From Plantago major (taxonomy: Eukaryota > Streptophyta > Magnoliopsida > Lamiales > Plantaginaceae): DNA of 64,000 nt. The stretch spans positions 15,318,765 to 15,382,764 of the forward strand of contig CM048840.1 in assembly GCA_026545765.1 (NCBI GenBank), written 5' to 3'. The notes beneath the pieces were generated by a model, which saw only the letters and a program-made list of their open reading frames with translations, was not told where the DNA came from and made no database searches. Below are positions 51,921 through 62,500 of the stretch, in pieces. Within the stretch, counting starts at the first letter, position 1, and the number at the start of each line of letters is the position of its first letter. The position numbers were made by a program, and so were the translations under genes.

Positions 51921-53055
51921 GTGTTCATGTATGAGTATGAGCTTCATCTCTCATAAAATATAGCACAATATAATGATGCAATAGAAGGATTGAAATGAAT
52001 TTTGATAGTTTCATTTCATAAGATCTTGGCATCAAAATAAACTATCTGCTACCACTTAGTTTAGCAGGCTTGAAATGAATTTTGATCTGAAATTGATTCA
52101 CGGGTAGGAGTAGAACTAGTTTATGTATCAAGAATGTGAGTAGAATTCAACCTCTACGATTTCGAAACTAGGATTAGTTGTTTATGGAAATGCAAATTTT
52201 CAAGTGTATGCAATTATCAATGAAAACATCAGAATCACTCATCTTGGAATATCAGTTGTCAGATCAAGTGCATGCAGTTTTTCACTCACAATGTTTTACA
52301 GTTATATTGCCTTATTACAAGTGATTATTAGAATGTACCTACTCTCTACTGACACTCTTTTCATTTTTCATTATTTCAAAAGGCTAACGATGCTATGCGA
52401 CAAGATCCTGCTTGCGAAAAACTCTCAGTAACACCTCAGTTGGCATACGATAAGACAAGGACAAGTTAGCTGGAGTCAGGGTGTAGATAAAACTTTTGTT
52501 GTTTTCTAAGTAGTGCTGGGATCAAGCAATACTGGGACATATAATGCTTGACATAGTATTCATCTGTTGTATATTTTCTTTGATTTCACTTGAATAAGTT
52601 GGTGGATTGACATATATATTGCACATCTGCATATATGTTTCTCAATCTTAATTGATTCTGGACCTGTGAGTATTCTTTACTCACTTAGACCACACGACTT
52701 GTCGATTCGTGAATTTGATGGATTGTTTCAGAACAAATGTATAGTTGGTTTTTAGGAGTTCTTTCAAAACATGTTCTGTTAAGAACAAGAATGGAACTTG
52801 AGTTTTAAGGCTCATAGTAATTTTACATATTCTGAACTTCATTTTGTTATGAATCTCACAAGTCCAAGAACAGAACACCATAGGATAAAATGACACTAAT
52901 TTTTTCCAGTAAGCATTGACTAATTATGAACCAAGAACAATTCCATATCCTTTGAACTTCTCTCAATATTCAAGAAGAAAAGAAAAGATCAAGATCAATC
53001 TCCTCAAATGTTAATAACTCTAAACAAGAAACGGACTTCACAAACAATTCTATAT
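51921..53055. other. Intergenic, nothing recognised
   Basis: This is AT-rich DNA between the Tourist-like element and the 3' end of the RING gene. The open frames here are short and have no known motif. Confidence 0.5.
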
Positions 53056-53871
53056 TCAATGAGGAAGAACAGAACTACCCTTGCCTTTATCTCTCCTCTT
53101 TGAAGACTCACCATCTTTCACTCCCAAATCCTCATCAATTCGCAGTATATCCGAGATCATAAGCGGCCTTTCGTGCGAAAAACCCGACCTTTCACCCTCC
53201 TGCTCATTTCCACCTTCACAAACCACTCTTCCAACCATTTCTTGATCATCCACAACCAAAACCAAATCATCAGGCCTACGAACTTCACAAGCTCGAGCTT
53301 CACTCCCTCCAGAAACCGAAGCCGGAAGCGTCGGAACCGCATTCGCCCTACACATCGGACAATTCGAGTGTGACTTGAGCCAAGTATCAATACAAGGCAA
53401 GTGAAAAGCATGATCACACTTGGGCAATAGCCTCAAGGATTCATTTTCTTGAAACTCACTCAAACAAACTGCACATTCATTCCCTTCAACTAGTCCTTCC
53501 CCTTTTTGGTACTTCAAAACTGTAATAGTCCTAATCTGGGACTCATCCAAACCATTCTGTAACTGATCATGAGACATCCCATGATCATTCTGATCCTGGT
53601 TTGAACTATGAACAGGATTCCTTCTCCTGCAGTACCTTGTGACAATAGTGTAGTAACTCACAAGAATGAAAGCACTTGCTAGAACACCAATAATAGCAAT
53701 TATAAGAGGGCTAAAAGGTGTACCATCATCTGAAGGAGGTGGAGGAGGGAAAATCAAGTAGCAAAACTGTGGGCAATATATGCTGCAAATTTCTAAAGAA
53801 CAGTCTCTGTAATTGTAGTTGTTGTAACTAGTTGTGTAAGGACTTTGAACTGGATTTCCTAGAGAACCCAT
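53056..53871 (-). CDS. ATL-family RING-H2 finger E3 ubiquitin ligase
   Basis: This is an intronless gene of 271 codons from ATG 53871. It has an N-terminal Pro-rich stretch ([10 protein letters not shown], about residues 41-50). One membrane segment follows ([20 protein letters not shown], about 54-73), then a basic region (RYCRRR). The GLD-like part reads [20 protein letters not shown], and the RING-H2 finger is C-x2-C ... C-x-H-x2-H-x2-C ... C-x2-C ([20 protein letters not shown] and NCPMCR). All eight zinc ligands and the Trp of ATL RING domains are present. Absence of introns is the norm for ATL genes. It is closest in layout to the ATL51/52 group. Such proteins ubiquitinate targets at membranes, often in stress responses. 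Substrate is unknown. Confidence 0.93.
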   Translation of the reverse strand: MGSLGNPVQSPYTTSYNNYNYRDCSLEICSIYCPQFCYLIFPPPPPSDDGTPFSPLIIAIIGVLASAFILVSYYTIVTRYCRRRNPVHSSNQDQNDHGMSHDQLQNGLDESQIRTITVLKYQKGEGLVEGNECAVCLSEFQENESLRLLPKCDHAFHLPCIDTWLKSHSNCPMCRANAVPTLPASVSGGSEARACEVRRPDDLVLVVDDQEMVGRVVCEGGNEQEGERSGFSHERPLMISDILRIDEDLGVKDGESSKRRDKGKGSSVLPH

Positions 53872-55600
53872 GTCTGGAAAAATGGAGGATTAGGAAAAAT
53901 TGGCAAGATTTAGCATTTGGAAGTTGAGAAAAGAAGGCAAGAGGTGATGGAAAAAGAAAGGGGAAGTGAAGTAGAAAAGAAGTTCTTGTGGACCTCTTTT
54001 GCTTTTCCAAGACATGGCCTAATTTCTTTGAATATTTTATCAAGAATCATGCTTTTTGGTAAGCTTTGTGAGGAATTTAATTTACATATTTTTGTACCTG
54101 GGTCTATTCTAAGTCTAGTAACGTGTTTAGTTTTTTCTTCACAAGGAATATGATTCTCATCCAGATCAGAGAATGCATGAATTGACTTTGTTTTGCTCCA
54201 CTGCTGTGGAATATAGAATCTTATGGGCTACTTACTTAGGACTGGTAAAAAAAGAACTATTGATTTAATTTGGAAGATTGGGTATATTGTGAACTCCAAT
54301 TTACGCATATGAATGGTAACTAATAAGGTAATTAATTTGTTAAGGTAGATGAGAAGTGATACCCGTCAAAATGAATTGTAGTATTTCAAATGACCTGATG
54401 AGTGAGAGTATCGGTGATTTCACCTTATTCATAAAAGATAAGGTTGTTTGATTAATAAGCTTATTTCCAGACATCAATGTAATAAGCAAATTTATTAGTT
54501 AATTTTTTTTTTTTTAATGTTTCACCCAGATCCGCTACGCGATTAATTCAAATGGCTGTCAAGTCATTTTTTGAGTAATTCTCTCAATGTTTTTACATTC
54601 TGAGGTTGAATTAAACTTTGATTAGGTAAACTCAAATTTATTACCACTTGAAAAAATAACCACTTATTAAGATTCGTCAGTGTAGAGCCTATACATTCTA
54701 GATTAGTTTGGAAGAAGACATCAATCTAAGATAGTCCTACATGTAAATGATTGAGCCTGAGTTGTTAAGACAATCCAATTAAAAGAGGAAAGATGTTTAT
54801 GATAAAAATTGAATTGAACATGTATAATGACATATAATTGGCTTCACTTATTTAATGGTGCTACGTCTCTACTAAATTGGCTACACATCAATAGTTTAAT
54901 GTGAATTATTAGTTGGAGATGATGACATGTTGACTCAAGAGGTCATGTCGGTTGTGAGGAAAAAGTATAATATTCATTCGCTCTCACTCGTATGTTCGCA
55001 TGTTACATTTAATTTATAAATGTGTATTCTGATACAAATTCGTATCATCGTATTTTTACAAATACTACAGTTCCATTTATTATAAATAATTTTATTTCAT
55101 AATCTACGTGTTCAGAATTCAATGTGACGTTTGATTTGAGATGGAGAAAGTATAAACCACCGGTTTATCCTTTTATTTTATTCAAATAAAATACAAACCG
55201 AAGAGTCGGTCTGGATAAATTGATGTGGAAGTGAGGAGTAATCCATTTGCAGTAGAATTTAAGGGAAAGTGGTGGATGAATGAGTGCAACACACCACACT
55301 TGAACAAGAATCCCGCTAAAGGTTGTGTGGGTCGGCCCCTCCACAAGTAGAGACAGATCAAAAATGCCAAACTAATCAACTACTACGATCAATGCTTGAT
55401 TATACGTACCAACCAATTTGAAGGCCAATTGTTTTAATTTCAAGTTTGATGTTTGGATTTTGTATTATGAAGAAAATATCAACTGATAAAAAAGATTTAG
55501 TTTAGAAGGTGAAAGTAAAAATTATGAATAAGTATTGTAACGATCAATACAGGAAGTCCGGTTTTCATATAAAAAACCAACCAAATGAACCAGCAAGCAG
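53872..55600. other. Intergenic, including the ATL promoter
   Basis: There is no gene. AT-rich sequence dominates and no transposon ends were recognised. Confidence 0.45.
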
Positions 55601-55639
55601 TTTTTAACTAGATCGGTTGCCTAAATGAACCAGACCGAC

Positions 55640-56054
55640 TTCCTATATATAGGCCAGAAAATATACGAAAACCCTAGAAAGAAAAACACATACCAAAAGG
55701 TGTTTTGTGCGTGTCTTTTATGTTTCTCTCTACCATCTACCGTTTTCTCGCCGTTTCCACCAGATTTCACCTTCCTAGCTTTTATCAACATGAATCAGGT
55801 AAAAACCTCCCCGTTTTTGTATGTTTTTGTGCGTTATTATGAGTTTTGTGTGTGTTTTGAATGTTTTTTTGTGTGTTTTTCATGATTTTCGATTCAATTT
55901 TTATGATTTGTTGTTTAAAACTTTCAGATCTAGTTGTCAGGATGTTCAAATCCACAATCCAGAACGATGATGAAGCTAGCTCATCAGATCTGGAAGTCAT
56001 TCGAGAAAATATGTTCAGATCTGGAAATATATCAGATCTAAACATCAAATTCGT
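55640..56054 (+). other. Gene-like promoter and first two exons leading into a minisatellite
   Basis: A TATA box (ctatatatag, about 55644) is followed by a plausible leader and ATG at 55791 (MNQ, then a strong GTAAAA donor). After an intron of about 130 bp, an acceptor (ttcag, about 55927) opens an exon reading LVVRMFKSTIQNDDEASSSD and then LEVIRENMFRSGNISDLNIK, to a GTATGT donor at about 56053. This exon contains five repeats of agatct or tcagatct. No family was recognised. Downstream exons are absent; the minisatellite begins instead. It may be the start of a transposon-borne or captured gene. Confidence 0.4.
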
Positions 56055-56059
56055 ATGTT

Positions 56060-56720
56060 GCTTATTGTTTTAACAACCATCGTTATGGTTTTTAGCTTGT
56101 GTTGTATGTTTATGTTTTGTTATAGTTTTATATAAGAGGCATTGTTATAGCTTTAAGCATTATAATTAGATCTAGAAGGAGCACGAAAAGGATTTTAGAG
56201 AAGGCCTATGTTACTGTTTTTAGTTTGTGTTGCATGTTTCTGCTTCTTGTAGTTTTAAGATGCAATGTTATAGTTTGAAGCATCAATATTATTATTTTTT
56301 GCTTGTATTCCATGTTTCTGTTTTGTTATAGTATTAAGAGGCATTGTTATAGTTTTTAGAGGCAATGTTATAGCTCTAAGAGACACTGTTATTGTTTTAA
56401 GCATCAATTTTACTGTTTTTAGCCTGTGTTGCATGTTCCTGCCCTGTTATAGTTTCAAGATGCGTTGTTATAGTTTTAATAGTCATTGTTATGGTTCTAA
56501 GCATCAATGTAACTGTATTTAGCTTGTTAGCATGTTCCTAATTTGTTATACGTTTAGGAGGTATTGTTTTAGTTTCACATGTGCACTGTTATGGTTTTAG
56601 CATCAATGTCACTGTTTTTAGTTTGTATTGTGCTTTGTTATTGTTTACACACGAATGTGATAGTTTTAACGAGAGTTGTTATGTTTTTAACCTAGTTAGT
56701 GAATGTTTTAAGCAGGCACT
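56060..56720. repeat. Minisatellite, about 20-bp unit TGTTATAGTTTTAAG with a higher-order repeat
   Basis: The unit tgttatagttttaag(a/c)ngca is repeated many times with variation. Superimposed on it is a longer unit containing tttttagcttgtgttgcatgtt, seen near 56083, 56217, 56297, 56418, 56517 and 56616, so spaced about 80-135 bp. It has a partner in inverted orientation at about 57000-57240. Confidence 0.75.
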
Positions 56721-56999
56721 GATGATGACATCGAGTTTCACGATGGGTCTCTCAGAGGTGTCACTGTAGTATTGAAGCAACAAGCAAAAGCAACAAAAGG
56801 CATGAAGCTAAAGTTCATCAACAAGTTTAATCGAAAAAACCTATTTCAACATTATATTGTAATTACTGAATGTTTAAATATTGTAATGATCGAATGTTTC
56901 AAATAGCTTATTTTAAGCTTGTTCATTGATGTTTTAATGGCATCCCTGAAATTTTTAAACTTGTTTAATGGTGGTTTAATGATATTTGTGAATGATTTT

Positions 57000-57240
57000 A
57001 GATTGTCACTTAAAACTATAACAAACCATCTTAAAAACTATCATGTAGCTCCTTAAAACAACCACACCATCTCTTAAAAAATTAACAAAGAAGTTAAAAC
57101 TATAATTGAAACATACAATACCGATGCATTAAAACCATCACATCATCTTAAAACATTAATAAAAAATGTTAAAACTGTAACTGAATCTTTCAATGCCAAC
57201 AATTTAAAACCATAACATAATCTATTAGAAGTATAACAAA
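57000..57240. repeat. Inverted arm of the same minisatellite
   Basis: Motifs such as taaaactataacaaa, ttaaaaccatcacatcat and gttaaaactgtaactgaa are reverse complements of the left array (tgttatagtttta, atggttttaa). The two arrays therefore face each other across about 280 bp, suggesting subterminal repeats of one non-autonomous DNA transposon spanning about 55.6-57.3 kb. Terminal repeats and target duplication were not identified. Confidence 0.6.
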
Positions 57241-57785
57241 AAATGTGTGTCTCAGCAGTTTAGAAACCCGGCCAGTCTAACCGCTAAAATCAAAAAACCG
57301 CAAAAAATCACAAAAAAAATTGACTTTCCTATTATTTAGAAAAATCTTACATTTTTCAAGACTTTCGTAAAAATTATCCATAATATCATTCATACTAACT
57401 CGTGATGAATCTTTAATTCTAGTCATTTATTCCATCTATTTCATAATCTACACACATGACGATATAAGATGCGGGTAACAATAATATTGAAGCAAATGTT
57501 TAAAACATCGGTAGCTGGTGGGGTGAGATTATACATGTGATAGTGTGTCATAGAATGAGGTATATAATGGGACATACGATATTTGTCATTAAACACAAGA
57601 TCGGTCTGGAACATATACATCATACATTGGGAAGTTTATAACAACAAGATAACCTTCGTTTTTTGGAACTCCATCCATAAAACTCCCACATTAAGCATGA
57701 TTGCTATGAAGAAATCTCGGATGACAACATGTCATCATGTTTGTGGAGTACAAAATGTGTTGAAAGTGTATCGGTTAATTTGTAA

Positions 57786-57857
57786 GTCAGTATATCACCA
57801 TGAGAGTAAGTTTTAGTGACAGTCAGTATATCACCATGAGAGCAAGTTTTAGTGACA
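57786..57857. repeat. 36-bp perfect-length tandem duplication
   Basis: Two adjacent 36-bp units begin gtcagtatatcaccatgaga (57786-57821 and 57822-57857) and differ at one base. Because 36 is a multiple of three, an apparent open frame on the minus strand repeats TKTYSHGDIL; I do not consider it a gene. Confidence 0.9.
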
Positions 57858-58092
57858 ATGATAGCCCTACAAGGCGACCCCAATAAGTAAGGAGCCCGGA
57901 AGTTACAGGAATTAAAAAAAATCTCCACGGTATATACAAAAACTATTTTTTTTTTTTCAAGATAGTATGATTGCATACGAATTACATGTACTTGTTCATT
58001 ATATACTAGCATTTACGTAACACACTACGTGTTTAAGGGTTTTTATATAAAAAATAATATGTGATTGAAAAAAGAGAAAACCTTAAAAAATA

Positions 58093-58346
58093 CTCCCTCC
58101 GTCCCGGAGAACTTCATACGTTAGGGTTAGCGCGCAGTTTTATGCAAAATAGTAAATTGAATAAAATAATAGAAAAATAATTAAAATAAAGGAGGAGGGA
58201 GTAATTTTTAAGGTGTAATTTAATGGAAAGTGTAAGATTTTTTATTATTTGTTAAGTGTGGGGTAACTTTCTTTTTAAGTAATGTATGAAGTTCTGTGGG
58301 ACGACTAAAAATGGCAAATGTGTGAAGTTCTACGGGACGGAGGGAG
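58093..58346. mobile_element. Stowaway MITE, 254 bp
   Basis: Ends CTCCCTCCGTCCCGGAGAA and reverse CTCCCTCCGTCCCGTAGAA, with TA at both flanks (58091-58092, 58347-58348). The right arm (gtgggacgactaaaaatgg) is related to the host repeat at 29979-30095. Confidence 0.96.
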
Positions 58347-58348
58347 TA

Positions 58349-59578
58349 ATAAATAAATGAAAGAAACTTACGCCTATGTGATTCGAACCATGCACTTTCA
58401 ACTTAAACTGTGACACATGTACGCACCATATCAAATTGAATAAGTAAGATTAACGGATAAAATTTAAATTAAAATATAATCTTAGTAAAACTTTGTGAAT
58501 TATTATACTAAAAAAAAATGATACTTGAAAAAATGGTTGCTTTGAGAGGACAAGAAGCCAAAAACTAGAAACGATTAAGCCGCAATTTCAAATTAAACTA
58601 GGGTCCCTTCAGATTAACACAACATATACTAATTCAAATACTTGTACACTTATGAAAGGAGATCAACATAACCCTAATAGATTTTTTTTCCTTTTTCTTT
58701 CAACAGTTGGTATTCGGAGTTCCAGAAATGAGTCGGGATAAAATCCTTTTTGGGGGTAAATCTCTCTCCAATACGGTTTTCCCAGACAATGGGGTTCCAT
58801 GAGGTTCGAACATGGGACCTATGGTTAAACTAAGCATTGTAAGAGCTGTAAAGAGTTTATGTAGTAATTGTTTACCTAACCTGGGCCGCATAAAGAACGG
58901 TAAGAACCAAGAAATAGGAATAATCTTTAGACCAGATTCCAAACCAAATTTTCCTATGCAAATGAAGGAAATACTCTTATCTTGTAGTACTTCCATTTTA
59001 TTACACATTTCAAAAAGTTTAGAAAACCAATGTATAATGAAAGCAGGAAACTTGTGCTTTACTAAAAGTGGTTTGAGTAAAATAACAACCTTAAAGAACC
59101 CATGCATGTTTCCCACATCATATGTTGTTTGGTATGGAGAACATACAACCTTTATTTTAACAACCAAAGTGTCATTCTGAAGTCATTAACTACATTATCA
59201 GATCCTTCAATACACAGTCAAGCTGTGAAAAAAAGAAGAAGAGAGAACTGGTATTAAAATAATGTAGCAGCAGTTAAGAATCAGCGTAGCCGACGCTAAA
59301 TTCTTTTCGTAACCATTTCATTTTCCATGTTTTTGATACAATGTAAAAGGGAATTCTCCATGACCTTGAAAATCTAATGGTATGTCATTCGAAGTATCAA
59401 CTGTACAAAGATCACACTATTACAATAGACTTCAAACCGTGTACTGATGCAAAAACAACTATATTTCACTCTACTTACTCTGGACTATATATAGCAAAAC
59501 TGTAGTTATTATGGTTCCAGCAAAGAATGAAGAATGGCTATACTCAAGAAGAACCTACATTAAGAAGGTTGTCATGTC
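58349..59578. other. Intergenic and 3' flank of the right-hand gene
   Basis: A 156-codon frame on the minus strand (58700-59167) has no recognisable motif. The phrase ggttcgaacatgggacc (about 58803) is common in plant repeats. No feature was supported. Confidence 0.45.
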
Positions 59579-62500
59579 TCATGCTTTACCCTTTCGCTTG
59601 TCATCCAATGCCTGATTCGAGTAGAAACAAGTGAGAAACAGTCTAATTTTATAAGATGTTGTAGTATTCAATTCAGTTTAATTCGTTTCATTGTTTCCCA
59701 TTACCAGGGTACTTTGGAGTACGGGATATTATAATAGAAATCAATGCCTAGCAGAGAATGAGTTATTTCGGAAAGATAAAGAATTAGCATCTTTTCTTCT
59801 CTATATTACGACAAAGCTAGTTCTTGACTGATCACAAAGATATATTCTCCTAATATTTTTATTTGCATAAAGAAACATGTAAATGCTGGGAAGAGTACCT
59901 TGTTCTGGAAGATTCTCATTGTCAGCACAAGTGTGTCTCGCAATCTGCACATAGAATTATAATATAGCATCTTGGTCATAATGATTATTTGTCCATAAAA
60001 GTAGGACTTTATGTAGATAAATGTAAAATGAGCAACTTTTGCGAGAGACCGTCTCTCCAACATCAACATCACATATAGTTACAAACATCGCATATTTAGC
60101 TACAAACATCACATGTTTAAAAATGTAGGTAATACAAGCATAATGCATGCTTATCAAATACATGTTTGAAGATAAAGATGTGATTTTTGTAGTTTAATAT
60201 GTGATGTTGATCCGTCTCTCACAAAAGAATGCAATGTAAAATAAAGAGCTTGAATACCAACAAAGAAGTTCAAGGAGAATGCTTATTGATAGAAAATACA
60301 AAATCAATCATGAATTCACACCAGGCGGTTTTACTGTTTAAATCCAATGCAAGGAAATTCAAATAGCAAAATCAGAACATACTCGCCTGTCACATATATT
60401 AGTGTAAAGTGTTACAGGGCCACGAGTGAAGTGCATGGCATTATCGAATTTTCTATACAATTTTTTTCCCAATTGAAAACACCAGATGATTTGATATTTT
60501 TCAAAATATTCAGCTTCACCAAACATATTATTAAAATGGGTAGGGAGAAGGGTATTACCGTATGTCACTTGTACTGAAGGGATATGATGAGCCGTTTGAA
60601 CATGTCAAGACAAACTGGGGGGAGGCGCCGCTTGGTATTTTGATCTGCAAATACAAGTCAGATATAAAATGTGGAAAAAAGACTCATTTCTCTCACCTTG
60701 CTTATGTTTAGTAAAAAGTTAATCTAATCCCTAAATACATGAGCCCTAAAAGTAAAAATACTCAAAGTGATGTAAAAAACATACCAACAATCCCTTGGAA
60801 TATTTCTCCGAAATAACAGGATCATGTTGCTTCTCAACCTTAACTTGAAAGCCTGACCGCCTCAAAGACATAGTTGCTTGCTCCCAATTTTCAGATGAAT
60901 CTAACTGCAGAAATATGAAAATAACACCTCCGATCAGGATAATTTGCAGCATTCAAACATTACAAAGGGTTGATAACTTGCAGATAGATAAATAAGAGTT
61001 CCAAGCCTAGTAAAAAAATATTTTTCCGAAAGTGGTTCTCAAATTCTTTCCCGGTTAAATGCTGATTTACTGGTTAATGTGCAAGGTAATACTGGAAAAA
61101 CAACAAACAGAACTGAAGCCGGCAAATTCATTTGTTCAACCATGATTCATTGTCAAGGCAACTTCAGAAGATCTTTGAATAGTTTCATACAACTTCTGTT
61201 ACACTCTGGGTTGAGGACAAAACATGATTAGTTGATTGGGTGATAACAAACTAGGAGAACAACCCCCGAGATAGTCATTACATGACTTTGATCAAGTCTA
61301 GAATTCTCGGAATGCATAAATGCACTCTTTTATACTCCCTCCGCCCGGGACCAAATGACACATTTGGTTTTGGGCAAGTAAATTAAGATAGTACTCCGTA
61401 TAAGGTAAGATTGGTGGAGATAAATTGGTTTTATAGTACGTGTCATGTGGCCCAAATGAGTTTTCACATGGTGTATAATTTGCAAAATATGGAAATGTGA
61501 CATTTCACATTTTGTCTGGGTTAAAGGGAGTAGTACTTTATATATAACTTCCAAGACATTCAAAATTAAGGATCATCAACTAGTTTACTAGAAAACATCC
61601 AACATACATGAGTCTTACGAAAACAATACTTGATTGCATCATCAGTCAAGAAAGGATACTTGCACCAAGAGAAGGCACAATACATGATGATCACTTATTT
61701 ATTCAGATGCAAGTTTCAATGTGGTCATGCATATTCAAGAATATAGCTGAAGTAGCTTTTGAAACAGCATACGAACTGCAGGGGTTCAGCACAACGAAAT
61801 AAAAAGGACTCTAATGGTAATCATTAAGAAATCAAGAATACCAGGATCTGAACACCAAATGTCGCCAGGCCTTTAGAAATATAGGCATCAATCTCCTCTT
61901 GCATATCTTCATCTGCATTTGGCATAACATACATCAACATATATAAGCAAAAACAGAATACAAGTATCCTCTATCTAAAATTTCTTAATAGAAATTGAAA
62001 GAACTCAAGCTCTCCCAGTTGGTATCAATAAGTGTGATCTGTCATACATAACTACAATGTTACAATTACAGATTCATTAAGCTTAAAACATACAGTTGAG
62101 AAATCCTAAAGAACATGCAAGTGTACTCACCACATGTGATCTTGTTGTGATCATTGGCAAAGATTCTGACTATCTCACCCTGAAATTATGCAGTCTAATC
62201 AGAACCAAATTGGTCAACAAATAATATTTTTGACATCTCAGACATGGATAGGTCTGATGAAGTAAACTTGTGTCTCAATACATTACCTGACGTCCTTGAT
62301 CGTCCATTGGTATACACTCAACGGCAATAATCTTATCAACATCATCAGCTGTTAGGAAGTAATCTGGGTTTGTAGCCCCTGGTACAAAAAGTCAAAAGTT
62401 ATGACACAACGAAACATGCTTGATCACACGAACACAAGATCAAAAGAGCTGTGGTGAAACCACTGCTCTCAGTAATTACAAGCGACCTGCGCATATTTCA

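Noticed and set aside
57704-58012. Minus-strand frame with repeated TKTYSHGDIL
   Set aside because: The repeat comes from a 36-bp tandem DNA duplication; there is no family match and no gene context.
58700-59167. 156-codon open frame on the minus strand, with an overlapping 123-codon frame on the plus strand
   Set aside because: No recognisable motif on either strand, no promoter, and the DNA resembles repeat-like intergenic sequence. Chance frames are likely.
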